Assembly: GCF_011050365.1 (NCBI RefSeq)
Contig: NZ_DRFV01000008.1
Coordinates: forward strand, 248,001 to 312,000
DNA: 64,000 nt
Reading direction: 5' to 3'
Origin: Pseudohongiella sp.
Lineage (GTDB): Bacteria > Pseudomonadota > Gammaproteobacteria > Pseudomonadales > Pseudohongiellaceae
The stretch's first letter is position 1, and every line of letters starts with the position of its first letter. Below the pieces are notes generated by a model, which saw only the letters and a program-made list of their open reading frames with translations, was not told the DNA's origin and made no database searches. Shown here piece after piece: positions 7,179-17,067 of the stretch. The translations under genes and the position numbers were made by a program.

Positions 7179-9455
7179 ATGCTTGATAGATTGCGAGACA
7201 TAGTTCAGGCGGTGAATTCCGCCCGGGACCTACAGTCCGCGCTCGACGTCATTGTCTCGAGCGTGCGCGAGGCCATGGCCACACAGGTGTGCTCCGTATA
7301 CCTGCTGGACAGCGATATTGGCAGCCACGTGCTGATGGCATCCGAAGGTCTGCGCAAGGAATCGGTTGGCCATGTCAGTCTGCAGCTCGACGAAGGCCTG
7401 GTCGGCCTGGTGGCGCGCAATGCCGAGCCGGTTAATCTGGAAGATGCGCAGTCGCACCCCAATTATCACTACCTGTCGGAAACCGGCGAGGAAGCCTTTA
7501 GCTCCTTCCTGGGTGTGCCCATTATTCACCACCGCAAAGTTCTTGGCGTGCTGGTAGTGCAGCACCGGGAGAAGCGTTCCTTTGATGCCGGTGAAGAAGC
7601 TTTCCTGATTACCCTGTCGGCGCAGCTGGCCGGGGTCATCGCCGCTGCCGAGGCCACCGGCGCGATTCAGGGCGTGAGCCCGTCCGGCCAGCGTCGTGCC
7701 GACAGCAGTTTTTCCGGAATCTCCGGCGCGTCAGGTGTCGCCATCGGGCACGCCGTGGTGGTGTTTCCGCATGCCGATCTGAGCATTATTCCGAGCCGGC
7801 AGATTGATGACATCGACGCCGAACTGAGTGCGTTCGCCATCGCGTTATCAGCGGTGCGTGATGATATCCGCGCGCTGAGCGCGAGTGTCGGACAGCAGTT
7901 GCGACCGGAAGAGCGCGAGCTGTTCGATGTGTATCTGCGCATGCTTGATGACGATGCGCTGGGCCGCGAAGTCAATGACCTGATCCGTCAGGGTAACTGG
8001 GCCCAGGGATCGCTGGCCGATGTGGCCACCGACCATGTTAAATCCTTTGAACAGATGAAGGATCCATACCTGCGCGAACGTGCAGCTGACATCAAGGATC
8101 TGTGCAGCCGGGTACTGGCTTACCTGCAGGAAACCGAAAACACCAAGCAGCGGGAATACCCCGAGAATACCATTCTGGTCGGCGAAGAGCTGACGCCATC
8201 GATGTTGATGGAAGTACCCCGGGATAAACTGGTGGGTATGATATCCGTCAAAGGGTCAGGTAACTCACACGTAGCGATTCTGGCGCGCACCATGGGCATA
8301 CCGACGGTGATGGGCGCGGTGGACCTGCCGTACCGAAAACTTGACGGCCGTCCGCTGATTGTCGATGGTTACAACGGCACGGTGTTGACCAGCCCATCGG
8401 AAGCAACACTGGCGCGTTACGGCGAAGTGCTGAAAGAGGAAGAACAGTTTGTTCGTGGTCTGGAAGCACTGATTGATTTGCCGTGTATCACGCCGGATCA
8501 TCACCGCGTCAGCCTGTGGGTGAACACCGGTTTGATGACCGACGTCGTGCGCTCGCTGGATCACGGCGCTGAAGGTATCGGGCTGTTCCGTACCGAAGTA
8601 CCGTTTCTGCTCAGTGAGCGCTTCCCCAGCGAGCAGGAGCAGGCTGACATTTATCGCGAGCAGTTACAGGCATTCGCACCCAAACCGGTGACCATGCGCA
8701 CGCTGGATATCGGTGGTGACAAATCATTGCCATATTTCCCGATCGAAGAAGCCAACCCCTTTCTGGGCTGGCGCGGCATCCGCGTGACGCTCGACCATCC
8801 GGAGATTTTTATCGCGCAGACACGGGCCATGATCCGCGCCAGTGAGGGCCTCGACAACCTGCAGATCATGTTGCCGATGGTGTCCAATCTGCAGGAAGTC
8901 ACCAGCGCCACCCAGATTATCAAGCGCGCCCTGCGTGAGCTGCAGGAAGAAGGCCTCGACGTAAAGATGCCACCGATCGGTGTCATGATCGAATTGCCGG
9001 CGGCAGTTTATCTGACCCGTGCCCTGTGCCAGATCGTCGACTTTGTGTCCGTGGGCAGCAACGACCTGACCCAGTATCTGCTGGCAGTCGACCGCAACAA
9101 CCCGCGGGTCGCTGATCTGTACTCTGCTTTCCATCCTGCGGTGTTGAACGCCCTTCAACATGTGGTAACGGCCGCGCATGCGGAGAACCGTCCGGTCAGT
9201 ATCTGTGGCGAAATGGCCGGCGACCCGGGTGCCGCCATTCTGTTGATGGCCATGGGCTTTGATACGCTGTCGATGAACGCCTCCACCCTGCTGAAAGTCA
9301 AAGCAGTGATTCGTGCCATAACACTGAGCACGGCCAAAACTCTGCTGCACGATGTGATGCAGATGAGTGACGCCGAAAGTATCCGCAGCTGTGTTGATCT
9401 GGCGCTGTATAACGCCGGTGTCGACCGACTGCTGCGCTCATCGCGCACCAACTGA
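7179..9455 (+). CDS. ptsP: PTS-Ntr enzyme I (PtsP), GAF domain plus PEP phosphotransferase
   Basis: This 758-residue first enzyme of the nitrogen phosphotransferase system takes phosphate from phosphoenolpyruvate and passes it to NPr. Residues 1 to about 160 are a GAF sensor domain, which in homologues binds glutamine or 2-oxoglutarate. The phosphohistidine domain has VKGSGNSHVAILARTMGIP, with the active His near residue 364. The PEP-binding barrel shows GIGLFRTEVPFL, TLDIGGDKSLPYF and GSNDLTQYLLAVDR, with the catalytic Cys region SICGEMAGD. NPr and EIIA-Ntr are not in the window. The gene follows rppH and precedes lgt, the common gammaproteobacterial order. Confidence 0.96.
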   Translation: MLDRLRDIVQAVNSARDLQSALDVIVSSVREAMATQVCSVYLLDSDIGSHVLMASEGLRKESVGHVSLQLDEGLVGLVARNAEPVNLEDAQSHPNYHYLSETGEEAFSSFLGVPIIHHRKVLGVLVVQHREKRSFDAGEEAFLITLSAQLAGVIAAAEATGAIQGVSPSGQRRADSSFSGISGASGVAIGHAVVVFPHADLSIIPSRQIDDIDAELSAFAIALSAVRDDIRALSASVGQQLRPEERELFDVYLRMLDDDALGREVNDLIRQGNWAQGSLADVATDHVKSFEQMKDPYLRERAADIKDLCSRVLAYLQETENTKQREYPENTILVGEELTPSMLMEVPRDKLVGMISVKGSGNSHVAILARTMGIPTVMGAVDLPYRKLDGRPLIVDGYNGTVLTSPSEATLARYGEVLKEEEQFVRGLEALIDLPCITPDHHRVSLWVNTGLMTDVVRSLDHGAEGIGLFRTEVPFLLSERFPSEQEQADIYREQLQAFAPKPVTMRTLDIGGDKSLPYFPIEEANPFLGWRGIRVTLDHPEIFIAQTRAMIRASEGLDNLQIMLPMVSNLQEVTSATQIIKRALRELQEEGLDVKMPPIGVMIELPAAVYLTRALCQIVDFVSVGSNDLTQYLLAVDRNNPRVADLYSAFHPAVLNALQHVVTAAHAENRPVSICGEMAGDPGAAILLMAMGFDTLSMNASTLLKVKAVIRAITLSTAKTLLHDVMQMSDAESIRSCVDLALYNAGVDRLLRSSRTN

Positions 9456-9470
9456 CTCTGAGGAAGATTG

Positions 9471-10283
9471 ATGCTGACATACCCCGATATTGATCCCGTT
9501 GCGTTCTCTCTGGGACCCTTGACGGTGCACTGGTACGGCATCATGTATATCGTGGCGTTTACCGGTGCCTGGTACCTTGCCCGTCTTCGTGCCCGACGCG
9601 CGTCGACAGGCGGGCCCGCCTTTGAGAAATTCAGATTCACCGATGAACAACTGGCAGATCTGGTGTTTTATGGGGCGTTAGGTGCGGTGTTGGGCGGCCG
9701 GTTTGGCTCGGTGATGTTTTACAATTTTGATCGTTTTCTGGCTGATCCCTTGTGGTTGTTGCGGGTGTGGGAAGGCGGTATGTCATTCCACGGTGGATTT
9801 CTTGGCGTGATGCTGGCGTTCTATTTTTACTCTCGCCGCATCAATAAAAACTATTTTGATGTGCTCGATTTTATCGCACCGCTGGCGCCATTTGGTCTGG
9901 GTGTCGGCAGACTTGGCAATTTCATTGGCGGGGAGCTTTGGGGGCGTCCGACCGATGTGCCCTGGGGTATGGTGTTCCCGCATGTCGATCAGGTGGCACG
10001 TCACGCTTCGCAACTGTATCAGGCCGTACTGGAAGGCGTGGTACTGTTCGCACTGATGTGGTGGTTCTCGTCAAAACCACGTCCGCGCTACGCGGTGTCC
10101 GGCTTATTTGCCGTCGGCTACGGCGTTCAGCGTTTCTTTGTTGAATTCTACCGTGAGCCCGATTCATGGCTCGGCTTTGTTGCGCTGGACTGGTTGACCA
10201 TGGGCCAGATATTGTCGGTGCCGATGATCATCGCAGGTGTTGTTTTGCTGGTCGTGGCATACCGCAAGCCCGCGCAGGCATAA
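9471..10283 (+). CDS. lgt: prolipoprotein diacylglyceryl transferase
   Basis: This 270-residue inner-membrane enzyme transfers diacylglycerol from phosphatidylglycerol to the lipobox cysteine of prolipoproteins, the first step of bacterial lipoprotein maturation. Several membrane helices are evident. The signature GRLGNFIGGELWGRPT is present at about residues 144-159, and MSFHGGFLGV carries the conserved His-Gly pair. The start is the ATG at 9471, five bases after AGGAAG; a TTG one codon earlier is less likely. It sits 15 bases after ptsP and 12 bases before thyA, matching the usual lgt-thyA pairing. Confidence 0.96.
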   Translation: MLTYPDIDPVAFSLGPLTVHWYGIMYIVAFTGAWYLARLRARRASTGGPAFEKFRFTDEQLADLVFYGALGAVLGGRFGSVMFYNFDRFLADPLWLLRVWEGGMSFHGGFLGVMLAFYFYSRRINKNYFDVLDFIAPLAPFGLGVGRLGNFIGGELWGRPTDVPWGMVFPHVDQVARHASQLYQAVLEGVVLFALMWWFSSKPRPRYAVSGLFAVGYGVQRFFVEFYREPDSWLGFVALDWLTMGQILSVPMIIAGVVLLVVAYRKPAQA

Positions 10284-10295
10284 AAGAGGAAAAGC

Positions 10296-11090
10296 ATGAA
10301 ACAGTTCCAGGACTTGCTGCAACGTATTCTTGATGAGGGCGCTGTCAAAACTGACCGCACCGGCACAGGTACCGTGTCGGTGTTTGGCCATCAGATGCGC
10401 TTCAATCTGCAGGATGGTTTTCCCCTGCTGACCACCAAAAAATTACATCTGCGTTCCATAATCCATGAGCTTTTATGGTTTCTCAGCGGCGATACCAATA
10501 TCAAATACCTGAAAGACAATGGTGTATCGATCTGGGATGAGTGGGCCGATGAGAACGGCGACCTGGGGCCGGTTTATGGTTTCCAGTGGCGCTCCTGGCC
10601 AGCGCAAGATGGTCAATCCGTCGACCAGATCAGCAAGTTGATAGACCAGATAAAAACCAGTCCGGACTCCCGACGGTTGATGGTGGTGGCCTACAACCCG
10701 GCTTACGTCGATGAGATGGCGCTGCCACCCTGTCATTCACTGTTCCAGTTTTATGTCGCCAATGGCAAGCTTTCCTGTCAATTATATCAACGCTCCGCCG
10801 ACACCTTTTTAGGGGTACCGTTCAATATAGCGTCGTATGCTTTGTTGACACATATGGTTGCGCAACAATGTGATCTGGACGTGGGTGATTTTATCTGGAC
10901 CGGAGGTGACACACACCTGTACAGCAACCACCTGGAGCAGGCCCGATTGCAGTTGACGCGTGAGCCGTTGCCACTGCCGCAGCTGGAATTCAGGCGTCGT
11001 CCGGACAGCATATTCGACTACAAATTCGACGATTTCGAAATAGTGGGTTACCAGGCACATCCCAGTATACCGGCGCCGATTGCGGTATAG
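10296..11090 (+). CDS. thyA: thymidylate synthase
   Basis: This 264-residue enzyme methylates dUMP to dTMP using methylenetetrahydrofolate and yields dihydrofolate. The catalytic cysteine lies in [14 protein letters not shown], and folate and dUMP contacts are seen in [18 protein letters not shown] and [12 protein letters not shown]. Length is the same as E. coli ThyA. The start follows AGAGGAAAAGC. It is directly followed by folA, whose product recycles the dihydrofolate made here, so the pair forms one functional unit. Confidence 0.98.
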   Translation: MKQFQDLLQRILDEGAVKTDRTGTGTVSVFGHQMRFNLQDGFPLLTTKKLHLRSIIHELLWFLSGDTNIKYLKDNGVSIWDEWADENGDLGPVYGFQWRSWPAQDGQSVDQISKLIDQIKTSPDSRRLMVVAYNPAYVDEMALPPCHSLFQFYVANGKLSCQLYQRSADTFLGVPFNIASYALLTHMVAQQCDLDVGDFIWTGGDTHLYSNHLEQARLQLTREPLPLPQLEFRRRPDSIFDYKFDDFEIVGYQAHPSIPAPIAV

Positions 11091-11110
11091 CTTATCAATC
11101 AGGAAACATT

Positions 11111-11611
11111 ATGAGACTGGCGTTAATCTGGGCCATGGCCCGTAACAGAGTGATTGGCCGCAACAATGCCCTGCCCTGGTATTTGCCCGAAGACCTGCGA
11201 TATTTCAAACAGGTCACCATGGGTAAGCCCATCATCATGGGGCGCAAAACCTGGGAGTCTATTGGCCGGCCATTGCCGGGCCGAACCAATATCGTCATCA
11301 GCCGTGACCCCGAATTCACTGCCGACGGGGTCAAGGTTGTACAGTCACTGGAAGCGGCCATCACGTTGGCGGAGCACGTCACCACCATCGATGGTGGTGA
11401 CGAGGCCGTAGTTATGGGTGGTGCGCAGATCTATGAAATGGCACTGCCGATGGCTGATCGTCTGTACATGACGCAGGTGCATGCCGATGTTGAAGGCGAC
11501 GTGACGTTTCCCGAGTTTGAACTGGCAGCCTGGCATGAGTTGGGTCGCGAGGACTTCAGCGCGTCGGATACCAATCCCTACGACTACAGCTTTGTAGTGC
11601 TGGAGCGTTAA
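11111..11611 (+). CDS. folA: dihydrofolate reductase
   Basis: This 166-residue enzyme reduces dihydrofolate to tetrahydrofolate with NADPH. Typical blocks are ALIWAMARNRVIGRNNALPWYLPEDLRYFK (the flexible loop and active-site Asp/Glu region), GKPIIMGRKTWESIGRPLPGR and VMGGAQIYEMALP. AGGAAAC precedes the ATG. It ends the rppH-folA run and is convergent with argA, with 32 bases between the stops. Confidence 0.97.
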   Translation: MRLALIWAMARNRVIGRNNALPWYLPEDLRYFKQVTMGKPIIMGRKTWESIGRPLPGRTNIVISRDPEFTADGVKVVQSLEAAITLAEHVTTIDGGDEAVVMGGAQIYEMALPMADRLYMTQVHADVEGDVTFPEFELAAWHELGREDFSASDTNPYDYSFVVLER

Positions 11612-11643
11612 GCCGTTACCCGCGGTTTCGGCATAAAGGCCTT

Positions 11644-12969
11644 TTAGCCCAGTATTTTGCGGAAAGCCTTGGAGTTGCGCTGATAATTGTACATTTCCTG
11701 CTTTTTGATAGGCAGATTAGCAATTTCTATAGGCGTGAAACCTCGTTCCAGAAACCAGTGAGCGGTCTGGGTGGTCAACACAATCACTTTGGTCATGCCC
11801 TGCTTGCGTGCTTCCTTCTCCAGCGCGCGCAACAGATGATCGCCGCGACCGGTTTCCTGGTAATCCTTATGAATGGCAATGCAGGCGATTTCGCCACTGT
11901 CTTCGTCCAGCGGATAAATGGCCGCACAGGCGATGATGGTGTCTTCCATTTCGATCACCTTGAAGTAATCGATTTCAGCTTCCAGCAGTTCGCGTGACCG
12001 GTGTACCAGCACACCCGCCGCTTCCAGTGGCGCGATCAGCTCCAGTATGCCACCGACATCGTCAATCACAGCCTGTCGCAGCAGTTCGAAGTTGTCGCGT
12101 GATACCAGTGTGCCATTGCCGTCGCGAGTGAACAGCTCCTCAATCAGCGCGCCGTTGTCGGCATAATTGATCAGGTGGCAGCGATGCACGGTTTTGCCAC
12201 TGGCCTTGATGGCTGCTGCCAATGATTCGCGCACGCCGTTCCGGGCCTGTTCGTTGTTGTCGTCGATGCTGTCCAGTAGCGACGCAGCGGCTACCGGGCT
12301 CAACGTGCTGACCAGATTATTCTGCGCATCCATGACGCCACGCTGTGGACCAAACAGAATCAGCTTATCGGCGCGCATGGCGATCGCAACTTCGGTTGCC
12401 ACTTCCTCGGCTGACAGATTGAACACTTCGCCGGTGGGCGAGTAACCGAGGTTGGACAGCAGCACAATATTGTTCTTGTCCAGGTGCTGTTGTATGGCGG
12501 TTGCATTGACTTTGCGGACAACGCCGGTCAGGGAAAAGTCCACACCATCAATAATCCCCAGTGGCCGGGCGGTGATGAAATTGCCGCGACTGACCTTGAT
12601 GTCGGCACCATGCATGGGTGAGTTGGCCAGCCCCATGGAAAACTGGGCTTCCATATCAATCGACATGCCGCCGACCACGTGCTTGATCGCGTGCAGCCCT
12701 TCAGCGTCAGTGACGCGCAAGGCATTGTGATAGCGTAGCTCAAGACCAGCCTGATCCAGTGCCTGGTTGATTTGCGGGCGGGCGCCGTGGACCAGCACCA
12801 GCTTGACGCCCAGACTGTGCAGCAAGGTGATGTCATGCACAATATTACTGAAGTTGTCATGCGCGATCGCTTCACCGGTCAGCAATACCACAAACACCTT
12901 TTTCCGGTGTGCGTTGATGTAACTCGATGAGTGTCGGAACCAGTCGATGTACTGCGCCAGATTTTCCAT
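11644..12969 (-). CDS. argA: amino-acid N-acetyltransferase (N-acetylglutamate synthase)
   Basis: This 441-residue enzyme acetylates glutamate with acetyl-CoA, the first step of arginine synthesis. Residues 1 to about 290 form an amino-acid-kinase-like regulatory domain (VFVVLLTGEAIAHDNFSNIVHD, VLVHGARPQIN), which in homologues binds arginine as feedback inhibitor. Residues from about 300 form the GNAT acetyltransferase domain, with acetyl-CoA contact IHKDYQETGRGDHLLRALE. Length matches E. coli ArgA (443). It lies upstream of no other gene on its strand; argE is 75 bases behind it, on the same strand. Confidence 0.97.
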   Translation of the reverse strand: MENLAQYIDWFRHSSSYINAHRKKVFVVLLTGEAIAHDNFSNIVHDITLLHSLGVKLVLVHGARPQINQALDQAGLELRYHNALRVTDAEGLHAIKHVVGGMSIDMEAQFSMGLANSPMHGADIKVSRGNFITARPLGIIDGVDFSLTGVVRKVNATAIQQHLDKNNIVLLSNLGYSPTGEVFNLSAEEVATEVAIAMRADKLILFGPQRGVMDAQNNLVSTLSPVAAASLLDSIDDNNEQARNGVRESLAAAIKASGKTVHRCHLINYADNGALIEELFTRDGNGTLVSRDNFELLRQAVIDDVGGILELIAPLEAAGVLVHRSRELLEAEIDYFKVIEMEDTIIACAAIYPLDEDSGEIACIAIHKDYQETGRGDHLLRALEKEARKQGMTKVIVLTTQTAHWFLERGFTPIEIANLPIKKQEMYNYQRNSKAFRKILG

Positions 12970-13044
12970 GCCTTGTTATCCTGCCGGGCGATTCCCTGCG
13001 GTATCAGTGTCTGTTGTTGCCAGATCAATGATTGTAACGCGATT

Positions 13045-14223
13045 TTATCTCGCGGTGGCGTTGCCTTTGACACAATAGTGAGTGATCAACTCTCGCAGCA
13101 GGTCCACACAGGGTTGGATGCGGTCCAGCCCCAGATATTCGTCCGGCTGATGCGCCTGTTCGATGTCTCCCGGTCCCAGCACGATGGTGTCCATGCCAAT
13201 TCGCTGTAGCCAGGGTGCTTCGGTGCCAAAGGCAACTGTGCCGGCGCTATGCCCGGTCAGGCGTTCCGCTGTTTTGACCAGGTCGCTCTCCGCCGGACAC
13301 AGAAACGCCGGCGCACCGGGGAACAGCGGAATCAGTTCAAAACCGACCTGCCAGCGCTTGGCCAGCGGCCGCAGGCGCTCGTCAATCATGCTGCGCATGA
13401 CTTCGACTTCCATGCCGGGCAGCAGGCGGATATCAAACTCCAGCTCGCACTGACCACAGATCCGATTGGGATTGTCGCCACCGTGAATGCAGCCCAGGTT
13501 CATGGTGGGCAGTTCAATGGCAAACAGCGGATTGCGGTATTTTTCCTGCAGCTCGGCGCGAAACCGGAGTAGCTCGCCGATCACATCATGCATGGCTTCC
13601 ATGGCATTGATGCCCAGACTGGGGTCCGATGAATGCCCGCTACGACCCTGCAGGCGAATGGACTCCATCATCACCCCTTTGTGTGCATGCACCGGCTTCA
13701 TGCCAGTGGGTTCGCCGATAACGGCATAACGGGCTTTGGGGCGCCCCAGCTCGGCCAGTTTGCGGGCGCCGAACATGGAGGTTTCTTCGTCGGACGTCGC
13801 CAGTACAATCAATGGCTGCTGCATGGGCGTATCGACAAAATTGCGCACAGCTTCCAGAATCAGCGCAAAAAAGCCTTTCATATCAGTGCTGCCCAGGCCA
13901 TAGATACGATTGTCTTTCTCGGTCATCTGCAGCGGATTGACCGACCACAGCGCTTCATCCATGGGCACGGTATCGGTATGACCGGCCAGCACCAGACCGC
14001 CGGGACCACTGCCCAGAGTCGCAATCAGGTTGGCTTTGCCCTGCTCGCTGCTGGATTCACAAGGCATGATTTCACACTGGAACCCCAGCGCGGTGAACTG
14101 TTCTGCGAGGTAGTTGATCACCGGCATATTGCTCATGTCGATGCTGCTATTGGTTGAACTGATGCTGGGTAAGCGTAGCACCGCATCCATATGTTGCATC
14201 AGCGAACGGGCTTTGATTGCCAT
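13045..14223 (-). CDS. argE: acetylornithine deacetylase
   Basis: This 392-residue M20-family metallohydrolase releases ornithine from N-acetylornithine in arginine synthesis. Metal-binding blocks are visible: VLAGHTDTVPMD, GLGSTDMKGFFALIL and ATSDEETSMFGARKL. The dimerisation domain spans about residues 180-295 and includes PTMNLGCIHGGDNPNRICG. Length fits ArgE. It precedes argA on the same strand (75-base gap), so both arginine genes are probably co-expressed. It follows the pterin dehydratase gene by 7 bases. Confidence 0.93.
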   Translation of the reverse strand: MAIKARSLMQHMDAVLRLPSISSTNSSIDMSNMPVINYLAEQFTALGFQCEIMPCESSSEQGKANLIATLGSGPGGLVLAGHTDTVPMDEALWSVNPLQMTEKDNRIYGLGSTDMKGFFALILEAVRNFVDTPMQQPLIVLATSDEETSMFGARKLAELGRPKARYAVIGEPTGMKPVHAHKGVMMESIRLQGRSGHSSDPSLGINAMEAMHDVIGELLRFRAELQEKYRNPLFAIELPTMNLGCIHGGDNPNRICGQCELEFDIRLLPGMEVEVMRSMIDERLRPLAKRWQVGFELIPLFPGAPAFLCPAESDLVKTAERLTGHSAGTVAFGTEAPWLQRIGMDTIVLGPGDIEQAHQPDEYLGLDRIQPCVDLLRELITHYCVKGNATAR

Positions 14224-14230
14224 GATTGCC

Positions 14231-14581
14231 TCAGTCCGTGCGCGTGATCAGCGCATCGGTTTTTGCTGCCATAATAAAATCGTTCATGTGCAGGCCATTA
14301 ACCTTGTCGGTCCACCAGCACACACGGGTCATTCCCCACTCTACGGTCAGACCGGGATAGTGATTCTCGCGTTCGGCCAGCGCGGCGATTTTGTAAGCGA
14401 AAGTAAACGCTTCGCGAAAATCCCTGAAATGATAGTCACGCTGAATGCGCTCTACGCCATCCACCTGCACTTTCTTCCACCGCCCTATGGACGGCAACAC
14501 GCGCTCGACCTCGTCAGAGGATAATGGCCGGGTGCCAATGACACAAGGCTGGCAGTGTTGTTGGGCGAGGGTAGTGCTCAT
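14231..14581 (-). CDS. phhB: pterin-4a-carbinolamine dehydratase
   Basis: This 116-residue protein of the PCD/DCoH family dehydrates 4a-hydroxytetrahydropterin, usually to recycle the cofactor of phenylalanine hydroxylase. The core FAYKIAALAERENHYPGLTVEWG includes the conserved His-Tyr-Pro, followed by VCWWTDKVNGLHMNDF. No phenylalanine hydroxylase (phhA) is nearby, so the physiological partner is unknown and a general pterin role is possible. The start at 14581 gives MSTTLAQQHCQPCVIGTRPL, the common N-terminus. It sits 7 bases upstream of argE on the same strand. Confidence 0.9.
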   Translation of the reverse strand: MSTTLAQQHCQPCVIGTRPLSSDEVERVLPSIGRWKKVQVDGVERIQRDYHFRDFREAFTFAYKIAALAERENHYPGLTVEWGMTRVCWWTDKVNGLHMNDFIMAAKTDALITRTD

Positions 14582-14599
14582 GGGCCACCTCGTTAGGTT

Positions 14600-15826
14600 C
14601 TAAACGAATGCTTCCAGTACGGAATTGAGAAACTGGTAACCGGTATCCGTGGTGCTGATGCGATCGCCGTCAATCCGAAATAACTGGCGCTGATGCAAGG
14701 ATTCTACCTGCTTTGCGATCAGGCTGAAAGGTAGCCCGGTACGCTGTTCGAACTGACGCCGGGTAAACCCTTCGCGCAAACGCAGGGCATTGAGCAGGAA
14801 CTCCAGGGGCAGCTGATCGGTTTCGATAGGGCCGGCATCAGCCAGGTAGGGGTAACGATTGAGCAGATTGCCGGCGCTCTGGTTTAGCGCCTGTTTTTTT
14901 GCCACCGCCGCCGCCTGCAGATAGTGCCCGGGTTGGCGGCGTTTGTGCATGCGCAAAATGCGCTGCCGTGAGCGCTGGGTGATTTTGCCATGAGCGCCGG
15001 CGCCGATGCCCAGGTAATCACCGAAGCGCCAGTAGTTAAGATTGTGGCGGGCCTGGCCGCCGGCCCTGGCGAAGGCCGACACTTCGTAGCGGGTAAAGCC
15101 ATGATCCGCCAGCAGCGTCAGACCGCTGTCCTGAATGTCAATCAGTGTGTCTTCGGGCGGCAGCGGTGGTGGATGTTTGAAGAACACCGTGTTCGGCTCG
15201 ATTGTCAGTTGATACCAGGAAATATGTTCGGGTTCGGCATCGATGGCCCGTTGCAGATCCTTCATGGCTGAGTCTGCTGACTGTGCCTGCAGGCCATACA
15301 TGATGTCCAGATTGAGCCGGTTGAAACCTGCCTTGTGGGCGTATTCAATCGCGCGTTCGGCGTCGTGCTCATCGTGTATACGGCCCAGCTGCTGCAATTG
15401 TTGCGGATCAAAGCTCTGAATGCCCAGCGACAGGCGGTTGATGCCGGCACTGTGATAGTCAGCGAACTTGCCACGTTCGGCAGTACCCGGGTTGGCTTCC
15501 AGCGTGATTTCGATGTCGCTGGAAAATGCTGCCATTTTTTGCAGCCCGTTTAATAATCGATCGTACGCCGCCGCGGACAACAGGCTGGGTGTGCCACCAC
15601 CGATGAAAATGGTGCTGATGGCACGTTTTTGTACATAGGACAGGTCGTGGCGAAAGTCATCTAGCAGTGCGTCAACATAATCATCTTCGGGCAGTTCGCC
15701 TTTTTGTTCGTGGGAGTTGAAATCGCAGTACGGACACTTGCGCACACACCAGGGGACATGAACGTAAAGACTGAGTGGCGGAAGTTCCAGCGTGAGCGTG
15801 GTTCTGTCCTCTGTTGCATTACTCAC
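14600..15826 (-). CDS. hemW: radical SAM haem chaperone HemW
   Basis: This 408-residue radical-SAM protein was formerly called an oxygen-independent coproporphyrinogen oxidase-like enzyme and is now regarded as a haem chaperone. The 4Fe-4S/SAM motif is CVRKCPYC at about residues 27-34, after [20 protein letters not shown] and LEANPGT are SAM-contact blocks, and the HemN C-terminal domain follows from about residue 300. The Cys-X3-Cys-X2-Cys spacing lacks the extra Cys of true HemN. It overlaps the upstream rdgB gene by 4 bases, which implies translational coupling. Confidence 0.93.
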   Translation of the reverse strand: MSNATEDRTTLTLELPPLSLYVHVPWCVRKCPYCDFNSHEQKGELPEDDYVDALLDDFRHDLSYVQKRAISTIFIGGGTPSLLSAAAYDRLLNGLQKMAAFSSDIEITLEANPGTAERGKFADYHSAGINRLSLGIQSFDPQQLQQLGRIHDEHDAERAIEYAHKAGFNRLNLDIMYGLQAQSADSAMKDLQRAIDAEPEHISWYQLTIEPNTVFFKHPPPLPPEDTLIDIQDSGLTLLADHGFTRYEVSAFARAGGQARHNLNYWRFGDYLGIGAGAHGKITQRSRQRILRMHKRRQPGHYLQAAAVAKKQALNQSAGNLLNRYPYLADAGPIETDQLPLEFLLNALRLREGFTRRQFEQRTGLPFSLIAKQVESLHQRQLFRIDGDRISTTDTGYQFLNSVLEAFV

Positions 15827-16452
15827 AGGTGTGTCTGCAGTTGCTGAATCAGCGATTGCATGGCGATGGCGCGATGGCTGATCGCGTTCTTCTGTTCAGC
15901 ACTCAGTTGTGCGGAGCTGCACGCCATCGATGGCACATGGAACAGCGGGTCATAACCAAAGCCGCCCTCACCTGTCGGGGCCGGCAGAATCCGGCCATGC
16001 CACACGCCATGACAAACAATTGGCGTGGGGTCGGCAGCATGACGCAGATATACCAGCACGCAATGAAACTGAGCGCTGCGTTTGTCTTCCGGCAGACCTT
16101 CAAGCAGGCCCAGCAGCTTCCGGTTATTGGCGGCGTCGCGCGTGCCACGATCAGCGTCGGCAGGGCAATCGCCGGTCATATCGGCGAAGCGTGCTGAATA
16201 GATGCCGGGGGCGCCACCCAGTGCATCGACGGACAGCCCGGAGTCATCAGCCAATGCCGGCAGGCTGCTGGCATCACTGGCATGCCGCGCTTTCAGAATG
16301 GCATTCTCGATAAATGTGAGACCTGTTTCGTCGGCATCGCCAATGCCCAGCGATTGCTGTGTCACCAGCTCAACATGAAGCGGCTGCAACAGTTGTTGCA
16401 GTTCGCGAAGCTTACCTGCATTACCCGAGGCCAGAACGATTCTTTTGCTCAT
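15823..16452 (-). CDS. rdgB: dITP/XTP pyrophosphatase (RdgB/HAM1)
   Basis: This 209-residue enzyme hydrolyses non-canonical purine triphosphates (dITP, XTP) to keep them out of DNA. The signature blocks are [14 protein letters not shown] at the N-terminus, [25 protein letters not shown] in the middle and [11 protein letters not shown] in the C-terminal half. Length is close to E. coli RdgB (197). Order metW-rdgB-hemW on one strand matches other gammaproteobacteria; its stop overlaps hemW's start by 4 bases. Confidence 0.95.
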   Translation of the reverse strand: MSKRIVLASGNAGKLRELQQLLQPLHVELVTQQSLGIGDADETGLTFIENAILKARHASDASSLPALADDSGLSVDALGGAPGIYSARFADMTGDCPADADRGTRDAANNRKLLGLLEGLPEDKRSAQFHCVLVYLRHAADPTPIVCHGVWHGRILPAPTGEGGFGYDPLFHVPSMACSSAQLSAEQKNAISHRAIAMQSLIQQLQTHL

Positions 16453-16464
16453 GGTTGGTCCGGT

Positions 16465-17067
16465 TTACGGCGCAGGCGCGCGCGAGAAATGGTAAATGGC
16501 GATTTCACTGAGCAGGTTCGGTGCTGCCCGGATAAACCAACTGTCGCGATGTTTGTAATCCACCACAGTGCGGGTAATGACGTCGATGTTCTTGTCATGG
16601 CAAAAGACGTCAAAATCCCGCACGGTACAAAAGTGTATGTTCGGTGTGTTGTACCACTCGTACGGAATATATTCCGATACCGGCATGCGACCCTTGATAG
16701 CCAGGTGCATACGAGCGCGCCAGTTGCCAAAGTTGGGGAAGGTCACAATGCAGTTCTTGCCAATGCGCAGCATTTCCTCGACCAGCAGTTCAGGGAAATG
16801 TACCGCCTGCAAGGTCTGCGTCAACAGCACGGTATCAAAGCTCTGTGACTCAAAATTTTGCAGTCCCTGGTTAAGGTCCTGTTGAATAACGCTGATACCT
16901 TTGGCCAGGCAGGCATTGATTCTGGTCTCATCGATTTCCAGTCCGGTGCCGACCGTTTGCAGGTTGTCCTGCAGATAACGCAGCAGACTGCCGTCACCGC
17001 AGCCCAGGTCAAGCACCCGGCTGCCCGGTGCAATCCAGTTACGAATAATATCCAGATCTGCTCGCAT
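16465..17067 (-). CDS. metW: methionine biosynthesis protein MetW
   Basis: This 200-residue SAM-methyltransferase-fold protein has the motif I VLDLGCGDGSLLRYL and the MetW-typical VTFPNFGNWRARMHLAIKGR and SEYIPYEWYNTPNIHFCT. MetW works with MetX in homoserine acylation in proteobacteria, apparently as an activating partner rather than a classical methyltransferase. Its ATG shares one base with the metX stop (TGATG), so the two are translationally coupled. Confidence 0.95.
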   Translation of the reverse strand: MRADLDIIRNWIAPGSRVLDLGCGDGSLLRYLQDNLQTVGTGLEIDETRINACLAKGISVIQQDLNQGLQNFESQSFDTVLLTQTLQAVHFPELLVEEMLRIGKNCIVTFPNFGNWRARMHLAIKGRMPVSEYIPYEWYNTPNIHFCTVRDFDVFCHDKNIDVITRTVVDYKHRDSWFIRAAPNLLSEIAIYHFSRAPAP